Assembly (NCBI GenBank): GCA_944739405.2
Contig: OX123187.2
Span: 45,550,394-45,614,393, forward strand
DNA length: 64,000 nucleotides
Source of the DNA: Euclidia mi
Taxonomy: Eukaryota; Arthropoda; Insecta; Lepidoptera; Erebidae
Direction of reading: 5' to 3'
In this document: positions 19,886 to 31,871 of the stretch, one piece after another
How positions within the stretch are numbered: the first letter of the stretch is position 1
Layout: every line of letters starts with the position of its first letter
Program-made: the position numbers and the translations under genes
Notes under the pieces: generated by a model
Seen by the model: the letters and a program-made list of their open reading frames with translations, nothing else
Databases searched by the model: none
Told to the model about the DNA's origin: nothing

Positions 19886-21735
19886 ATCTCTTCAGCTGCC
19901 TCCTCCTCCCTTTGGCGACTCCCTTGCTTATTATTTTCTAGTAAACAAGTAGGATGGAATCAATTTAATACAGATATAAGTTAGAAGTAGAACCTTCTAA
20001 TATAAATATTTATTGCACAAAAAATTTAAATATAAAAAATATATACCGCATATCTATAAAAAAATTGGTTTTCCCATGACAACACAAGTGACCGGGTTAG
20101 ACCCGGACACTGTCAAAAACCCCGGCCGGACGGACCCCGGACGCCCTTTAAACTAGGACAAATCCGGGGAAATCCGGATGGATGGCAGCCCAACACAAGA
20201 TGGGTGAATACAATAAAAACAGGTTAATCTTTGGGTTTTCTGTGAGCGGCGTTGATTCTTAGAACCAGAACAGCTATATTTTTTTAAGAGTGTGGTAGGC
20301 TCTATACCGGTTACCATATTATGACGTATTACACACATATCTTGTAAAGGTTTATTAAAGTATTCTATGGACTATGAATATGATCGAGGGTTTGTCCTAG
20401 TTGTAGATATGCTAAAATATTTTAACATGATCCGCCCGTACAATACAAAGTAGGCTGGCAGGTCTAGGTATATTTTGATAAATCAAATGATAATAGAAAA
20501 TCAATTTGTGTAGTATCATTTCATATATAAATAAAATTACTTATCCTGACTAAGACATCATCTTAGAGCCCAAACTACTGAAGCTATAAAAATTAAATTT
20601 GGACAGCTGGTTCCTTTTACAACGGTGGCATCCACTAAGGAAGGTTATTAATATGCCACCCCTAAATTTATAAAATAAAGGTTGAAAGCTTAGAGCAGCA
20701 ACTGCTAGTTAGTTACTTAAATAGGCGGTTATAACGGAACATACTGCCGACGTAGTTCTGACGTAGTAATACACAATATCATTTTCGTCTAACAACGATC
20801 TATAAATAAAATATGTAAATGTTATAGGTAGCTCCTATATCAGCTTATATCATGGGCTGAGTACATACATTTCGGGAAAACACTGACTTAAAATACATGG
20901 TGTACATTGATGGTTTTCCCTATTACCTACCTACTTACTTAATCTGGAGTTACTATAATAGCAATTAAATTATTTGATATTCTTAAATTAAATCAAACGC
21001 ATTGATGTGAATCTCATTTTGAGCCATTAAAAATATGAGGCTACAAATAGAGACAAACTGACAAAAATTGTAAAAGGTCAAGATTTTTTTGTCCACCTTT
21101 TTATCGTGCTTCTACGAAATTATGAGTTACAAAATGCCTGTAGACCCCATCTCCTAAACAAGGCTAGGGAGGCCTGCATCCATGGAATATAGAATGTCTG
21201 TACCTATCTTAGGAAACAGTCAAGTTATTTGGGATAGGAGAAAAAGGCGCCAGTTCGATGGTCTTGTCCGTATAAATATACAGTGTTAACTTCTTGCAAT
21301 AAAAATAGCTGCCAAATTATATTTATATAAAGGGATTATATAAGTATCTATGCAATCAGCTATTTATTTATATTAGATGCCTTAACATGTGAGAGGATGA
21401 AAGTCTATACAAGAAAATATGTGCTCGAAATAATTAATGCTGGTGCTTATCATTTAATCATGTTTTTCCGGCGACAATTGTTACATTGGACAAATCTTAA
21501 CGGGTTTAACAGGCAATACTAGAGCTATTTCTGATAATCCTTTTAATGAGATATCCCAAGATGTGCGTCTTGGGATATCCCGTTAAAGTTCACGTTGAAA
21601 AGTTTATAGAGCCATGCGAAGCAAAAGACAAATTCAAACTTATGGTTTCTTGACACCAACATTGTTTTTATGATTATGAGTCATAGGTAAACAAATAATA
21701 AATATAGTTACTCAATTGCTTGCTATCACGCCTCT
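19886..21735. other. Gene-free AT-rich interval
   Basis: Nothing supported except a hairpin at 21541-21586 (arms AATGAGATATCCCAAGA / TCTTGGGATATCCCGTT). A short GC-rich patch (ACCCCGGCCGGACGGACC, near 20119) has no clear meaning. Confidence 0.4.
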
Positions 21736-21737
21736 AA

Positions 21738-22035
21738 ACAGCGATAGGCGAGACCGACAGCCTGCAACGCAGAGGGTCACGGGTTCGAATTCACGGTACG
21801 CACCAATGTCTTTTCGAAGTTAAGTGCGTATTAAGTCGTCAACTTGCTTAACGGTGAAGAAAAACATCGTGAGGAAACCTGCATGTCTCGGAGTTCTCCA
21901 TAATGTTCACGAAAGACATGTGAAGTGTGCCAACACGCAATTGGCCAGGGTGGTGGCTCATGGAATTACCCTTTGCATAATGAGAAGAGGCCCATGCCCA
22001 TCTGTGGGAAAGTATACATATATATGTATACTTTG
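21738..22035 (+). mobile_element. SINE-2, moderately decayed
   Basis: Head CAGCGATAGGCGAGACC... with B box GGTTCGAATTC, then the SINE-2 body (TGAGGAAACCTGCATGTC) to CATAATGAGAAGAGGCCC. The tail is degraded. Confidence 0.75.
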
Positions 22036-22059
22036 ATGCTTTGGGCTGCTCATGATGAC

Positions 22060-23076
22060 GCCTTCCTTTGGTCTCAAAAATCGAATAGTATACAACCTTT
22101 TTTAAATGAGTAATCAGCATAAAATACTTTCAAACATAGGTTTGCTCTGAAATCAAAGAGATCTAAAATATTTCAGCGTTCAGCTCACTCAGGCACGGCT
22201 TAGCCCTCAGTACAAGTACCAGACTTCTCATCATCTCATCTCCAGTCCACAGGTCTTCAACAATGAACTATAATAAACTTAGTTCCTAAACCGCGAACGA
22301 GCCGACTAAAAAGCGGGCTATTTATGTGTGTAAGTTATCGGATGATCAAATCGAATTCAAATATTAGGTGACAAAAGTCCCACTAAATCCTCTGATACGT
22401 CGCTAAGAATTCGAAATTGATCTGGAAACGGGATAATTAAAACACAAGCCTATTTCGATCACTCGATGACTAGCTCGTAGTTTCGCTGCGTAGTACTTAT
22501 TGGATACTCTTTAGTTTTAAGAATATTAGCGCGCCATTGCTACTTCTCGTTGCAATGTTTTCAACCTACAAGAAAATTAAATGTATTAAAATTATGTTAT
22601 ATTATGTAATAAATCTATATTGCGCTGAGTTCTGTGGTCAATCCAGCTATGAAACACCTACGTTCTTAAATCGTTGGACTAATATGCATAAGGACGATAC
22701 ATATTAAATTAACACTAATGACTATACCCACGTAATTTACCCCTATTTAGTAAGACGTAGAGCTTAACTACTTGCATAATCAGCTTGTTTGTGAGTGAGG
22801 ATGTACCAGTGACTTCTGACCCTCGAGACAGGAGGCAGGGTCAGGCAGCGACTGACAGACGACGAATTACAACAATTAACAGGTCACCACACCGGATTTG
22901 AGTAACTCCAATCATCTGATACGTGTGTGGGAAATAATTGTATGTATGTAGCGAATGATTCACGCTGGAAAGATGATGTTCCCATGGTGTTTTCAATGCT
23001 CTTGTTATCACATTGCTAAGGCTTACGATCTGGTTCCGGAATAAGATAAATAAGTAATATTCTGTCAGTTTCACAG
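22060..23076. other. Gene-free interval
   Basis: AT-rich sequence with no exon, SINE or inverted repeat that I could support. Confidence 0.35.
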
Positions 23077-23461
23077 ACACCATCTAGTCACAAACTAAAC
23101 AGAGCTTGTACTGTGGGATAGACATGTTACGTATTTATTTACAAACTAGAGGACGCAAGCAGCTACACCTGCATTTTTTTTAAATTTACCCGTTTTGGCC
23201 GATCCCGTGGGAATTTCGGGAAATTCCTTCTTAGTGCACCCCTACGGTCCCCAAGGAACATACATGCCAAATTTCAGCTTCCTGCGTCCAATCGTTTCGG
23301 CTGTAACGTGTCTGTCAGTCAGTCAGTAACGCAAGGATTTTATATGTTAATATAATAAATAAACACCCAGACCACGACAAACTTCAATGTTCGAATGGAA
23401 TCGAACCTGCGACGTTCGGCGTGACAGTCAATAGCACTCCTGCTACGCCACGGGGTCGTCA
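23077..23461 (-). mobile_element. SINE-3 interrupted by element R
   Basis: On the minus strand the head is near 23395-23461 (B box GGTTCGATTCC) and the 3' end near 23077-23140 (complement of CACCATCTAGTCACAAACTA). The middle is interrupted by element R at 23147-23345, which starts ACTAGAGGACGC and ends GTCAGTCAGTAACGCAAGG. Confidence 0.7.
23147..23345 (+). mobile_element. Element R, near full length, nested in SINE-3
   Basis: Complete order of R motifs: ACTAGAGGACGC, a T run, TTTACCCGTTTTGGCC, GATCCCGTGGGAATTTCGGG, GGTCCCCAAGGAACATACA, and GTCAGTCAGTCAGTAACGCA with a TATA-rich end. R has no tRNA-like head and may be the 3' end of a LINE. Confidence 0.75.
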
Positions 23462-24015
23462 AGATTTGGACCGTATTTCGAAAATGTAATTCCATACATA
23501 GCGTTCCGTTGCTTGGTACATCGTTTGATAACTCTCCTTTGTTATATTTTAGCCAAAGCTAAGATATATATCGCCACCGGAAAGATAAGGATCGCTAAGA
23601 TACCTATAGTTATTTTCTAAATAGTCAGGGGTAGATACTAGAAATATATTTGTCACTAAGAAGTATTGTACCAAGATTTCACCAGATGACGATCCGAGAG
23701 CCTTGCAGAGTACTCAAACTCTACCTACTTTAATAAATTATTTACTTCTAAGTGATTACTTTCTATAAATGTGACATTAAACAAACCCCCCCTTTTTCCC
23801 ACTACCCCACATACCTAGTCTCTGTACCTCTGTACAATGTATAAGGTTGCATCATTTACCCAGAGTTTAAATAAATTATGCCACAGATATGAGAATTAGT
23901 CAGATGGAACGTGCGGCCACTAAAGCAAATACAAAATTGAAAAGCGAATACAAACTCGTCTCAGTGTACACCCTGCTACTCGTCAAGCTTATATACTTTG
24001 TCCTTTGCACCGTTC

Positions 24016-24547
24016 TTATGGAGTAAAGAATAAGTATCAAAATCGTACAGCAACTGTTTAGCTTGACTTGGCGCCGTGTGTACATACATACTCATGGCGT
24101 AGGGAATAAGTATCAAAATCGTACAGCAACTGTTTAGCTTAACTTGGCGCCGTGTGTACATACATACTTATGGCGTAAGGAATAAGTATCAAAATCGTAC
24201 AGCAACTGTTTAGCTTGACTTGGTGCCGTGTGTACATACATACTTATGGCGTAGGGAATAAGTATCAAAATCGTACAGCAACTGTTTAGCTTAACTTGGC
24301 GCCGTGTGTACATACATACTTATGGCGTAAGGAATAAGTATCAAAATCGTACAGCAACTGTTTAGCTTAACTTGGCGCCGTGTGTACATACATACTTATG
24401 GCGTAAGGAATAAGTATCAAAATCGTACAGCAACTGTTTAGCTTGACTTGGTGCCGTGTGTACATACATACTTATGGCGTAGGGAATAAGTATCAAAATC
24501 GTACAGCAACTGTTTAGCTTGACTTGGTGCCGTGTGTACATACATAC
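24016..24547. repeat. Minisatellite: seven 76-bp units
   Basis: Units start at 24016, 24092, 24168, 24244, 24320, 24396 and 24472. Each contains GTATCAAAATCGTACAGCAA, CTTGGCGCCGTGTG and TACATACATAC. Differences between units are few (for example GGCGTAGGG/GGCGTAAGG, CTTGAC/CTTAAC), and the two variant types are mixed along the array, as expected from unequal exchange. A single relative lies at 55550-55830. Confidence 0.95.
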
Positions 24548-24557
24548 TATTTATTTC

Positions 24558-24776
24558 TCAACTAATCGACGCCAGCGGCTTCGCACGCACATATTTTCTT
24601 ATTTCTCGTTTTGCCCGATCCCGTGGGAATTTCGAGAAATCCCGTCTTGGTGCACCCCTATGGTTCCCAAGAAACATACGTGCTAAATTTCAGCTTCATG
24701 CGCCGAGTAGTTTCGACTGTAGCTTGTCTGTCAGTCAGTCAGTAACGCAAGGATTTTATATATACAGATTTACGAA
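24558..24776 (+). mobile_element. Element R, abutting the minisatellite
   Basis: R motifs in order from AACTAATCGACGCCAGC through TTGCCCGATCCCGTGGGAAT to GTCAGTCAGTCAGTAACGCA and TATATATACAGAT. It starts about 10 bp past the last 76-bp unit. Confidence 0.75.
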
Positions 24777-24779
24777 GTA

Positions 24780-25670
24780 GTTAAAACTTAATTCGGTACC
24801 TACATTTAAGAAATGTATTTATAAAAGCATTAATTAAATCCATGGTAAATTCTTCAAAACCGCAAATGAATATAAGAATATTACATAACTATAATTCAAA
24901 ATACTGGGAGATTATTCATAATCTGGCAACTTTTCACACACATAGACGCGCGTGTCCGTACAGTGCCAGTCGCCAAAGGTCACGCACACATAGCTGTCAA
25001 CGTGCCACGCTTAGTTGGACGAATGCGCTCTATCTGATACTAATTCTCATATCTGTGAATTATGCAATCTGTGTGTAAGCAGTGGCTTCTAAATCGCAAG
25101 ACCAATAAATTAATAATTCACAATGCCTTTGAGAATATACCTGCGTGCTGCAATATTGACATCAAAATGTTAAGTTCCAGTCTCAAAACCTTACGATAGA
25201 CATTATAGTCCAAAAAAAATTAAATTTAATAAACTTTTTTACACAACGTTTACATATTGCCAAGCAATTTCAACGGAACTCATCGTTCGGTGATGCAATT
25301 GCCCCTGTAATTATTAATGTTGTACCCAATACATGTGAATAATTATTCGTTATATTATATAGTAGTACATTAATTTTAGAATAAAACAATTATAACTATT
25401 TGTCCACTATTACATAATATTTTTTAACTATCGCGCGTAGAGAATGGAACAACGAGGTATTTGGAAGTTGAGTACATAAATAATATCTTATCTCTGTGAT
25501 ATAAAGTACACACCTATGTTTGTGTACTTAGCGATTGGTATCACCATAGATAAAATAATACTAAGTATATACTATTAGTATCACTAAATACAACTTGTGC
25601 AATACGCGAATACCAATGACATCAATGTGTTTGTTTTTTGTTTATCGTCATTGACCTTGCGTTATCCATT
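24780..25670. other. Gene-free interval
   Basis: AT-rich, nothing recognised. An open frame at 24842-25078 has no family features. Confidence 0.35.
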
Positions 25671-25674
25671 AGGT

Positions 25675-25742
25675 GGGTTCACACAGAGCGAGCAGCCTTG
25701 CGAGCATTTTGCCGCGCGAGGCTGCTCGCTCAGTGTGGACCC
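25675..25742. repeat. Inverted repeat, 68 bp
   Basis: GGGTTCACACAGAGCGAGCAGCCT pairs with AGGCTGCTCGCTCAGTGTGGACCC with one or two differences, around a GC-rich loop. It is the kind of short foldback found scattered in Lepidoptera. Confidence 0.7.
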
Positions 25743-25929
25743 GTCTATTGGCGTATGTTGGGTTAGTTTAAGGTTGGGCCTAGGTCTATACAAACCAATA
25801 GTGGGAATAGAAAATAAATGTCGTGAAGTTTTTGGGGTGTCCAGCCTAGAATTTTGAATAGGTAACCAAATTTTTGGTGGGCATGGACCAAATTGGGTTG
25901 AGCAGAAACTACCCACCCTCCTCTGCTCT

Positions 25930-26110
25930 ATACGCCTATGGTGTTATCCCAGTTGCATCTAAGTCTTCTCGCCTTCAAGCTCGCGGTCCACTTAATAGTC
26001 TAAAGAACCATATGTGACAGAATATTAGCTTTTCTCCAGAGCTACTGCCGCCTGACGATCGCAACTCAAAAGGATACTGACGGTTTATCATGCTCTCCAA
26101 GACATGGGCC
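25930..26110 (-). mobile_element. SINE-1 3' fragment, old
   Basis: Minus-strand match to the SINE-1 body (AAAGCTAATATTC ... CTGGGATAAC), with many differences and no head. Confidence 0.55.
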
Positions 26111-26123
26111 AAGCGATAATTAA

Positions 26124-26149
26124 CACATACATACATACATACATACATA
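26124..26149. repeat. (ACAT)n microsatellite
   Basis: About six consecutive ACAT units between the SINE-1 and SINE-4 fragments. It may derive from a SINE tail. Confidence 0.8.
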
Positions 26150-26480
26150 GACTCACGCCAGTTTCCTCAAGGGGTAGGCAGAGGCATATTAATCGCCCAC
26201 TATTTTCGCCAGTGTATTGATCCCACGTAATAGGTGGCGAGCCTATTGCCGCTTATCGGGATATTTTGTTTGCCAGAGCCTCGTCCGTTGTTCGGCAGGT
26301 GCACCACTTGCAGGTGAGGTTGGCTTGGGACCCTTAGTTCTTGGTGGGAACCCTATGCACCCTATGCATAATAAACACATAACTTCGAAAAGTCCGTGGT
26401 GCGCGCCGTGGATACGAACTCGTGGTATCGGGTCTGGATACGCTGTACATGGCAGTCTGTTTGTATCTCTACTAGGCTAT
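26150..26480 (-). mobile_element. Chimeric SINE: SINE-4 tail joined to a SINE-1/2 head
   Basis: The left part is the minus-strand SINE-4 tail and body (GGGGTAGGCAGAGG, GGCGAGCCTATTGCCG). From about 26380 the minus strand reads a SINE-1/2 head region (GTGCGCGCCGTGG, degenerate B box). The join could reflect nested insertion or template switching. Confidence 0.5.
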
Positions 26481-26589
26481 CGCTGCCTAAAAGTGTAATG
26501 TACTGTGTTGTGACTGCCATCGCCAAGATGTTTCTTTGTATGATTTCTACTCACCCACTTTTCACCATGTAATGAATTTGTAGGTCAAA

Positions 26590-26755
26590 CGTAATGGAGG
26601 GCGAGCCTATTGCCGTTACCGGGCACTTTGCCAGGCTCAGTGCTAGTACTTAGAATTCGGAAAACCCCAGTAACACTTTGCCCGGGATTGGAACCCGAGA
26701 CCACCTAATCAGCAGACGCACACACTATCCACTGGACCATGGAGGCAGTCAAGAT
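26590..26755 (-). mobile_element. SINE-4, tail lost
   Basis: Minus-strand head GACTGCCTCCATGGTCCAGTGG, B box GGTTCCAATCCCGGGC and the first part of the body. The 3' end is absent. Confidence 0.7.
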
Positions 26756-27217
26756 TTACTGAAACACATTCAGAGTTTTTATAATATGACTGACATTATA
26801 TCATTAGACCATGGCATGAGGATTGTGAATAAATATTCATTTATTCACAGGTGTATGATGAATAATCGAATTGTCTTATACAGTACGAAGGATGCATACT
26901 TGATACAGATTCTTCTGCGTTGCATACACAAACAATAAAAGTACTTGTCGGTACGTAGTCCTGTAAGTAATTTAGTATAGCTTCGCTCAATATATAGATA
27001 TATAAGTACTCTTATATTTCGTATATAGTTATAATTAATAATCTGTAAGGTTATTATGAAAATTATTCGAAAATAAAACCACCATATCTTCAACCCATTA
27101 TATCTTCAATAATAAAACATTAAAAGTACTCTTATATTATGATTATGATCAGATTTAATAGGGACTGATCCCAAAATTCTGGAAATAGTAATAGGTTGAA
27201 GCAGAATGTTGATAACT

Positions 27218-27545
27218 GCAGCGATAGCCTAGTGGAGATACCAACAGATTGTCAAGCTTAGGATATCGGGTTTGAATCTACGGCGCGTATTACTGACGTT
27301 ATGGACTTATGTGCGTCTTGATTAGTTAATTATCGCTTGCCCCGTGCTTCGGGGTGCACGCGGCCCCGGATATTATGAAGATCTTTGACAGTCGATATAG
27401 GGAGTCAGTACCTCGGAATAGATTGACACGAGTCTAAACCATGGAATATCTCTTTCCCTTTCGTTTGCGAAGGTCAGGCAGTCGCTCTGTGGAAAAGCTA
27501 ATATTCAGTGAAATCCAGTTAAAACTAGTAGGCTGACACAGAATG
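27218..27545 (+). mobile_element. SINE-1, decayed full length
   Basis: Head GCAGCGATAGCCTAGTGGAG with degenerate B box GGTTTGAATC. The body follows with ATGAAGATCTTTGACAGTCG and GGCAGTCGCTCTGTGGAAAA. Confidence 0.75.
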
Positions 27546-27892
27546 AGGATACTGAAGCAGGCTGTAACAGTAATTAACTTAGTTTAATGTGTGTAAAGAG
27601 GCTGCAAATGCAACCACACCGCGTAGGCGCGTAACCAATTAGTGCCTGTATGTTGTATAAACCTACTCTATTCTAAACTTCAAGAGAAACTCTATCAAAG
27701 CTATAAGTTTGTCAAATGCATAGTTCCTAATACTAATTTAGTTTAGTAAGTACATAAGTTTGAACTAATTTTATTAAAGTATGTTACTTTAGTCCTATCG
27801 TATTGCGGATCGGCATAAGGAGTGCGGCAATGATTGTTATTTATGTGTAAGTATGTATTTTCAAACTGTGGTGATTTGCACACATCTAAGCA

Positions 27893-28125
27893 CTCCTCCG
27901 TGGTCCAGTGAATAGGATATGCGTCTGTTGATCGGTCTCGGGTTCGATTCCCGGGTCGGGCAAAAGTGTTACTTTTTTCGAATACTCAGTAACAGCACGG
28001 AGTCTAGCATTGTGCCCGGCAACGGCAATAGGCTGGCATCACGTTGGACCTAAAATCCATAAAGCGAAATGTAGTAATATAACACCTCTGCCTACCCCTT
28101 AGGGGATACAGACGTTACGATATAA
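27893..28125 (+). mobile_element. SINE-4, near full length
   Basis: Head CTCCTCCGTGGTCCAGTG, B box GGTTCGATTCCCGGGTCGGG, body with GGCAATAGGC and tail ACACCTCTGCCTACCCC. Confidence 0.8.
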
Positions 28126-28341
28126 AAAAAACTAAGTTAGTACACAAAATATGAACGAATTGCATATTTGAGGCGTTCTGTGACCGCAACTGATGTAACC
28201 GAAATTCGTAACCGCGATATCTGTAACGGATTTTTTTATTATAATGAGTTAAAGTGGACTTTATCAACTTTTAGAACACTTTTTTACTTTACAAAGCCTC
28301 TGAAATTGAGGTGAACTTGATTTACGATACGATGCATAGGT

Positions 28342-28719
28342 TATTATTATCCTCTTAGCGTTATCCCAGTTTCAGTCTGGGGTCCGCTTTCTAGTCTAAC
28401 CGGATTTGGCTGAATATTAGCTTTTCCACGGAGCGACTGCCTGTCTGCCCTCCGCAACCCGAAGGGATAACGATATTCCATGGTTTAGACTAGTGTCAGT
28501 TTATTTAGAAGGTACTGACGCCCTGTAACGACTGTCATAGATCTTCATGACAACCGGGACCGACGGCTTAACGTGCTCTCCGAGGCACGGGACAAGCGAT
28601 AATTAACAATTCAATACGCACATAACTCCGAAAAGTCATTGGTGCCCGCCGTGGATTCGAACCCGATACCCTCTGCATGGCAGTCTGTTGGTATATCCAC
28701 TCGGCTATCGCTGCCTTAA
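28342..28719 (-). mobile_element. SINE-1, full length with 19-bp TSD
   Basis: On the minus strand, head AGGCAGCGATAGCCGAGTGG to tail GGATAACGCTAAGAG. Flanked by TACGATACGATGCATAGGT at 28323-28341 and 28720-28738, a perfect 19-bp duplication. A good reference copy for defining the ends of SINE-1. Confidence 0.93.
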
Positions 28720-28814
28720 TACGATACGATGCATAGGTAATAACAAGAAACTGCGATGAAATACATATACGTATACATGCTGAGCTGTAGATGTCTAAAC
28801 AAAAATAATTAAGT

Positions 28815-29062
28815 CTCACGCCTATATCCCCGAAGAGGTAGGCAGAGGTATATTGCTACACCCACTTTTCGTCAGATTTATTTTAGTCCCACGTAAGGGG
28901 GGGGGCGAGCCTATTGCCGTACCGGGCTCATCACCAGACTCTGTGCTGCTAGTGAGCATTTCCTAACGGGTAAACCCAATAACACTTTGCCCGACCCGGG
29001 GATCGAACCCGAGACCTCCCAAACAGACGCGCACATTTATGCCGCGAGACCAACATGGCAGG
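28815..29062 (-). mobile_element. SINE-4, near full length
   Basis: The minus strand carries the head region and B box (GGTTCGATCCCCGGGTCGGG), body and GGGGATATAGGCGTGAGAC tail. Confidence 0.75.
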
Positions 29063-29324
29063 CAGGCAGGTAGCTATTTATAAAATTACAGCAGAGGATA
29101 TGTTTTCTTGAACTACTACAGTATTAAATAGGTTATCGTTGTGACAATACCCAGTACCTGTGCAAACATCTTAAAGGAAGGACAGACGATACATTTCTTT
29201 TGAACTATTTATAAGTGTGTGGGATTTTTAAATCGTAAGTTTTATAAATGTTAACACAATTGCTTCAGTAGCAACTACTTTTAACAATTTCTCCTGTAGT
29301 TTTGTTGAACTCTAGCTAATTAGG

Positions 29325-29570
29325 CCTCATCATCACCGTCATCACCCTTATTTTATTATCTGTCCTACTGTTGGACTCTAGCCTTCTCGTTATGAGAAGG
29401 GTTAGGTTAGCCCACCACGCTGACCGGCGCGTTGGCAGAGTTCACATAGCTTTAGAGAAAATTATGTAGATGATTATGAACAATTTAGTCCGCACATAAC
29501 TTGTAAAAGTCGTTGCTGTGCACCGTGGCTTAAAACCCTCTGCGTAGCTGTCTGATGGTCTCTCTACTAG
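29325..29570 (-). mobile_element. SINE-2, strongly decayed
   Basis: Minus-strand order of SINE-2 landmarks: a degraded head near 29550, TCATAACGAGAAGGC and a GATGATG tail at the left end. The B box is destroyed. Confidence 0.55.
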
Positions 29571-30567
29571 TGCTTGTGTTTAAAATAGTGAAATAAAATG
29601 TGTAATGGCATTGAATATAGATCACCTATGCAATAAACTTTATTAGGACAACTCTTTTACATCTTCTAGACGAGATCATACAGAATGCTACGCACAAGCT
29701 TCGACCTGCATTAGCAATGAATTTAATCATAATTATTTCATGCCATATTTTGCAAGGACCAACCCTCTTGTGATTAATAATCCGAAAAGACAAAGGTTAA
29801 AGGTACCTGACGATAATTTAGATAAACAGTATATTTACATACTTATGATCTATTTAATGTGATAAGGAAGTTCGTATCATGCGAGTAAATGCGTTATCAG
29901 AAGTTCAAGTAAATGAGTACTGGTGAGAAAAGATGTACAACTTAATTTCATGCGAAAGCTAGTATTGTTGTGTGGTGAGGTTTAGACTAACAAGGTCTTA
30001 TTGCAACACAAAAACTAAGTATAATATCAGACTTTAGTGCACGACTTACATTATTTTAGACCAAGTTTCAACGAAGGTTTATTTCAATTTGGCACTTAGA
30101 TTTGTTAAAAAGATTTCTAAGTTCACAAACATTTTGAATTAGTCTACGATAACTTTTAGATAATTTTTCTCCAATGAACTTTTCCAATTTCCAAAAAAAC
30201 GTTATAAGCCGTTGGAGCAAGTTCTCCAGGTAGTATGGGGAATGTTGGGAAATTTCAATCTCAGCTCAGCTCGCTCTAATTTAGCGATAATGTGCCGTGA
30301 TGTATGTGATCTAAGTGTCCGTTGTCCTCAAGCAGCAGTTTGCTAGAGCGACTGATGTCGGTTGTTTATCGGCCAGGTTTTCCATCATGGTTTTCAATTG
30401 TTAACAGATATGCTTTAATTTCCTGTCCCGATCCTGGGAAGATAAAATCCGACTCCTTTATAATACTTTTAAGGCTGATTTTGCATTAGCTGAACACAAC
30501 ATCCGCTCTCTACACAGGATATACTTAAATTGTACTTAGTTCTTACTCAGCTAGGTCTTTATGTATT
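29571..30567. other. Gene-free interval
   Basis: AT-rich; nothing recognised on either strand. Confidence 0.35.
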
Positions 30568-30772
30568 ACTAGAGGACGCCAGTAGCTACGCCAGCATTTT
30601 TTTAAATTTACCCGTTTTGGCCGATCCCGTGGGAATTTCGGGAAATCCCTTCTTAGTGCACCCCTACGGTCCCCAAGGAACATACATGCCAAATTTCAGC
30701 TTCCTGCACCCAATAGTTTCGGCTGTAGCGTGTCTGTCAGTCAGTCAGTAACGCAAGGATTTTTATATTAAG
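30568..30772 (+). mobile_element. Element R, full length
   Basis: Complete copy from ACTAGAGGACGCCAGTAGC to GTCAGTCAGTCAGTAACGCA and a TATA-rich end. It serves as the reference copy for R. It lies about 400 bp upstream of the next lipocalin-like first exon. Confidence 0.8.
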
Positions 30773-31187
30773 ATATGCTGTTGTATTACTTAGGTTGTCT
30801 GGAAGAGATCGCATTTTGCGATAAGACCGCCCTGTTGAGCAACTGATTTTAAGTGACTTCATTAAATATTGTATCTCCTTATGTTTACTGGTGTACAATA
30901 CAGTGTTAATCTATCTATCTATTTATTCTATTAGAAATTATCAACAAAACATTTTTGTTTAAATCAGATAAAATTAAGAAAATAAATACAGGACTAATTA
31001 AATTAATAAACAAGACAATTTAATGAGTTATTCATGTTCCCAAGTGCGGGCCCACTGGCTGTAGATTGATGTTAATTAGTTTACTTCCCACTGTTATAGC
31101 GAGCGCCTGGCAGTCACACGTTACGGGTATTGTGACCACAAGCTGACGATCACGCGACGACCCACCACGGGACAAACCACTTCAGAA

Positions 31188-31871
31188 ATGTACGCACAAG
31201 TGCTGTTTGTAATCGTTCTGTGTGCCGCAGCCGATAGCGCCAGTTACCAAGGATACGGCGACAGTCAATATTCCACCTACTCAAGTTACAGCACCCCGAC
31301 AAACCAATACAGCCAATATCCATACAAAACTGGATCTGGCAGCTACAGCAGTGATATCGCCAACTTCCCCGCCACCCGTTACCCCAACTACTCTCCTGGT
31401 TACTCAACGAACAAGTACGACACGTATACGACGCAGCGGTCTAATGTGTTTTACCCACCTGGCGGGTACAGCACTCAGAGATATGGAGACACCTACGGGC
31501 AAGGGCAAGGTTATGGCACTGGTTATGGGAGCAACCGAGGCTTGGGATATGGCCAGGGTACAGGATACGGCCAAGGAACAGGATACGGACAGAATACAGG
31601 CTACGGCCAGAGTACAGGATACGGCCAGCGATCAGGATATGGTTCGGGATACAATACCGGGTACAGCAACAGCTACAGTTCTTACGAGATGGCTTTCATG
31701 GGGAATATGGGGGATTACTGTATAAACAGGTCCCCTCAGACTGCTATATGGGTGGACAGCCTTATGGGCATGTGGTATGGTGTGGAGTTTATCCAGCACT
31801 TAGCCGGTGATTCGCGAGTGGACTACGCGAGGACTTGCATCGTTATTCACATATCGGAACCTGTTGATCAA
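31188..31871 (+). CDS. Lipocalin-like protein with Gly/Tyr/Gln-rich insert, locus C first exon
   Basis: A 228-codon first exon starting at an ATG with a clear signal peptide (MYAQVLFVIVLCAAADSA). Residues about 19-170 are low-complexity, rich in Gly, Tyr, Ser, Thr and Gln. They include five perfect-length 18-bp units (31545-31634) encoding G-Y-G-Q-x-[T/S]. The family start follows: C178, N180-R-S (sequon), G-M-W at 194-196 and C217 in TCIVIHIS. It ends in phase 0 at GTAAGT. The nearest body exons are 52050 and 53745, about 20 kb away, which would give a 391-residue GPI-anchored protein. Another first exon (38895) lies between. The repeats are disordered and adhesive-looking, like Y/G-rich domains of extracellular matrix or cuticle proteins. 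That is an analogy, not homology. Confidence 0.82.
31545..31634 (+). repeat. Coding minisatellite, five 18-bp units
   Basis: In-frame tandem units of the type GGATACGGCCAGGGTACA, each encoding G-Y-G-Q plus two residues. Synonymous and Ser/Thr/Asn/Arg differences separate the units. Copy number is likely to vary between individuals or species. Confidence 0.85.

Noticed and set aside
24016..24547. CRISPR-like or satellite array
   Set aside because: The units are contiguous with no unique spacers and the genome is eukaryotic. It is a minisatellite; seven units are too few to call a satellite block.
31222..31725. Long open frame overlapping the Gly/Tyr-rich exon
   Set aside because: It is a shadow frame made by the repetitive codons. 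It has no signal peptide or GxW motif.
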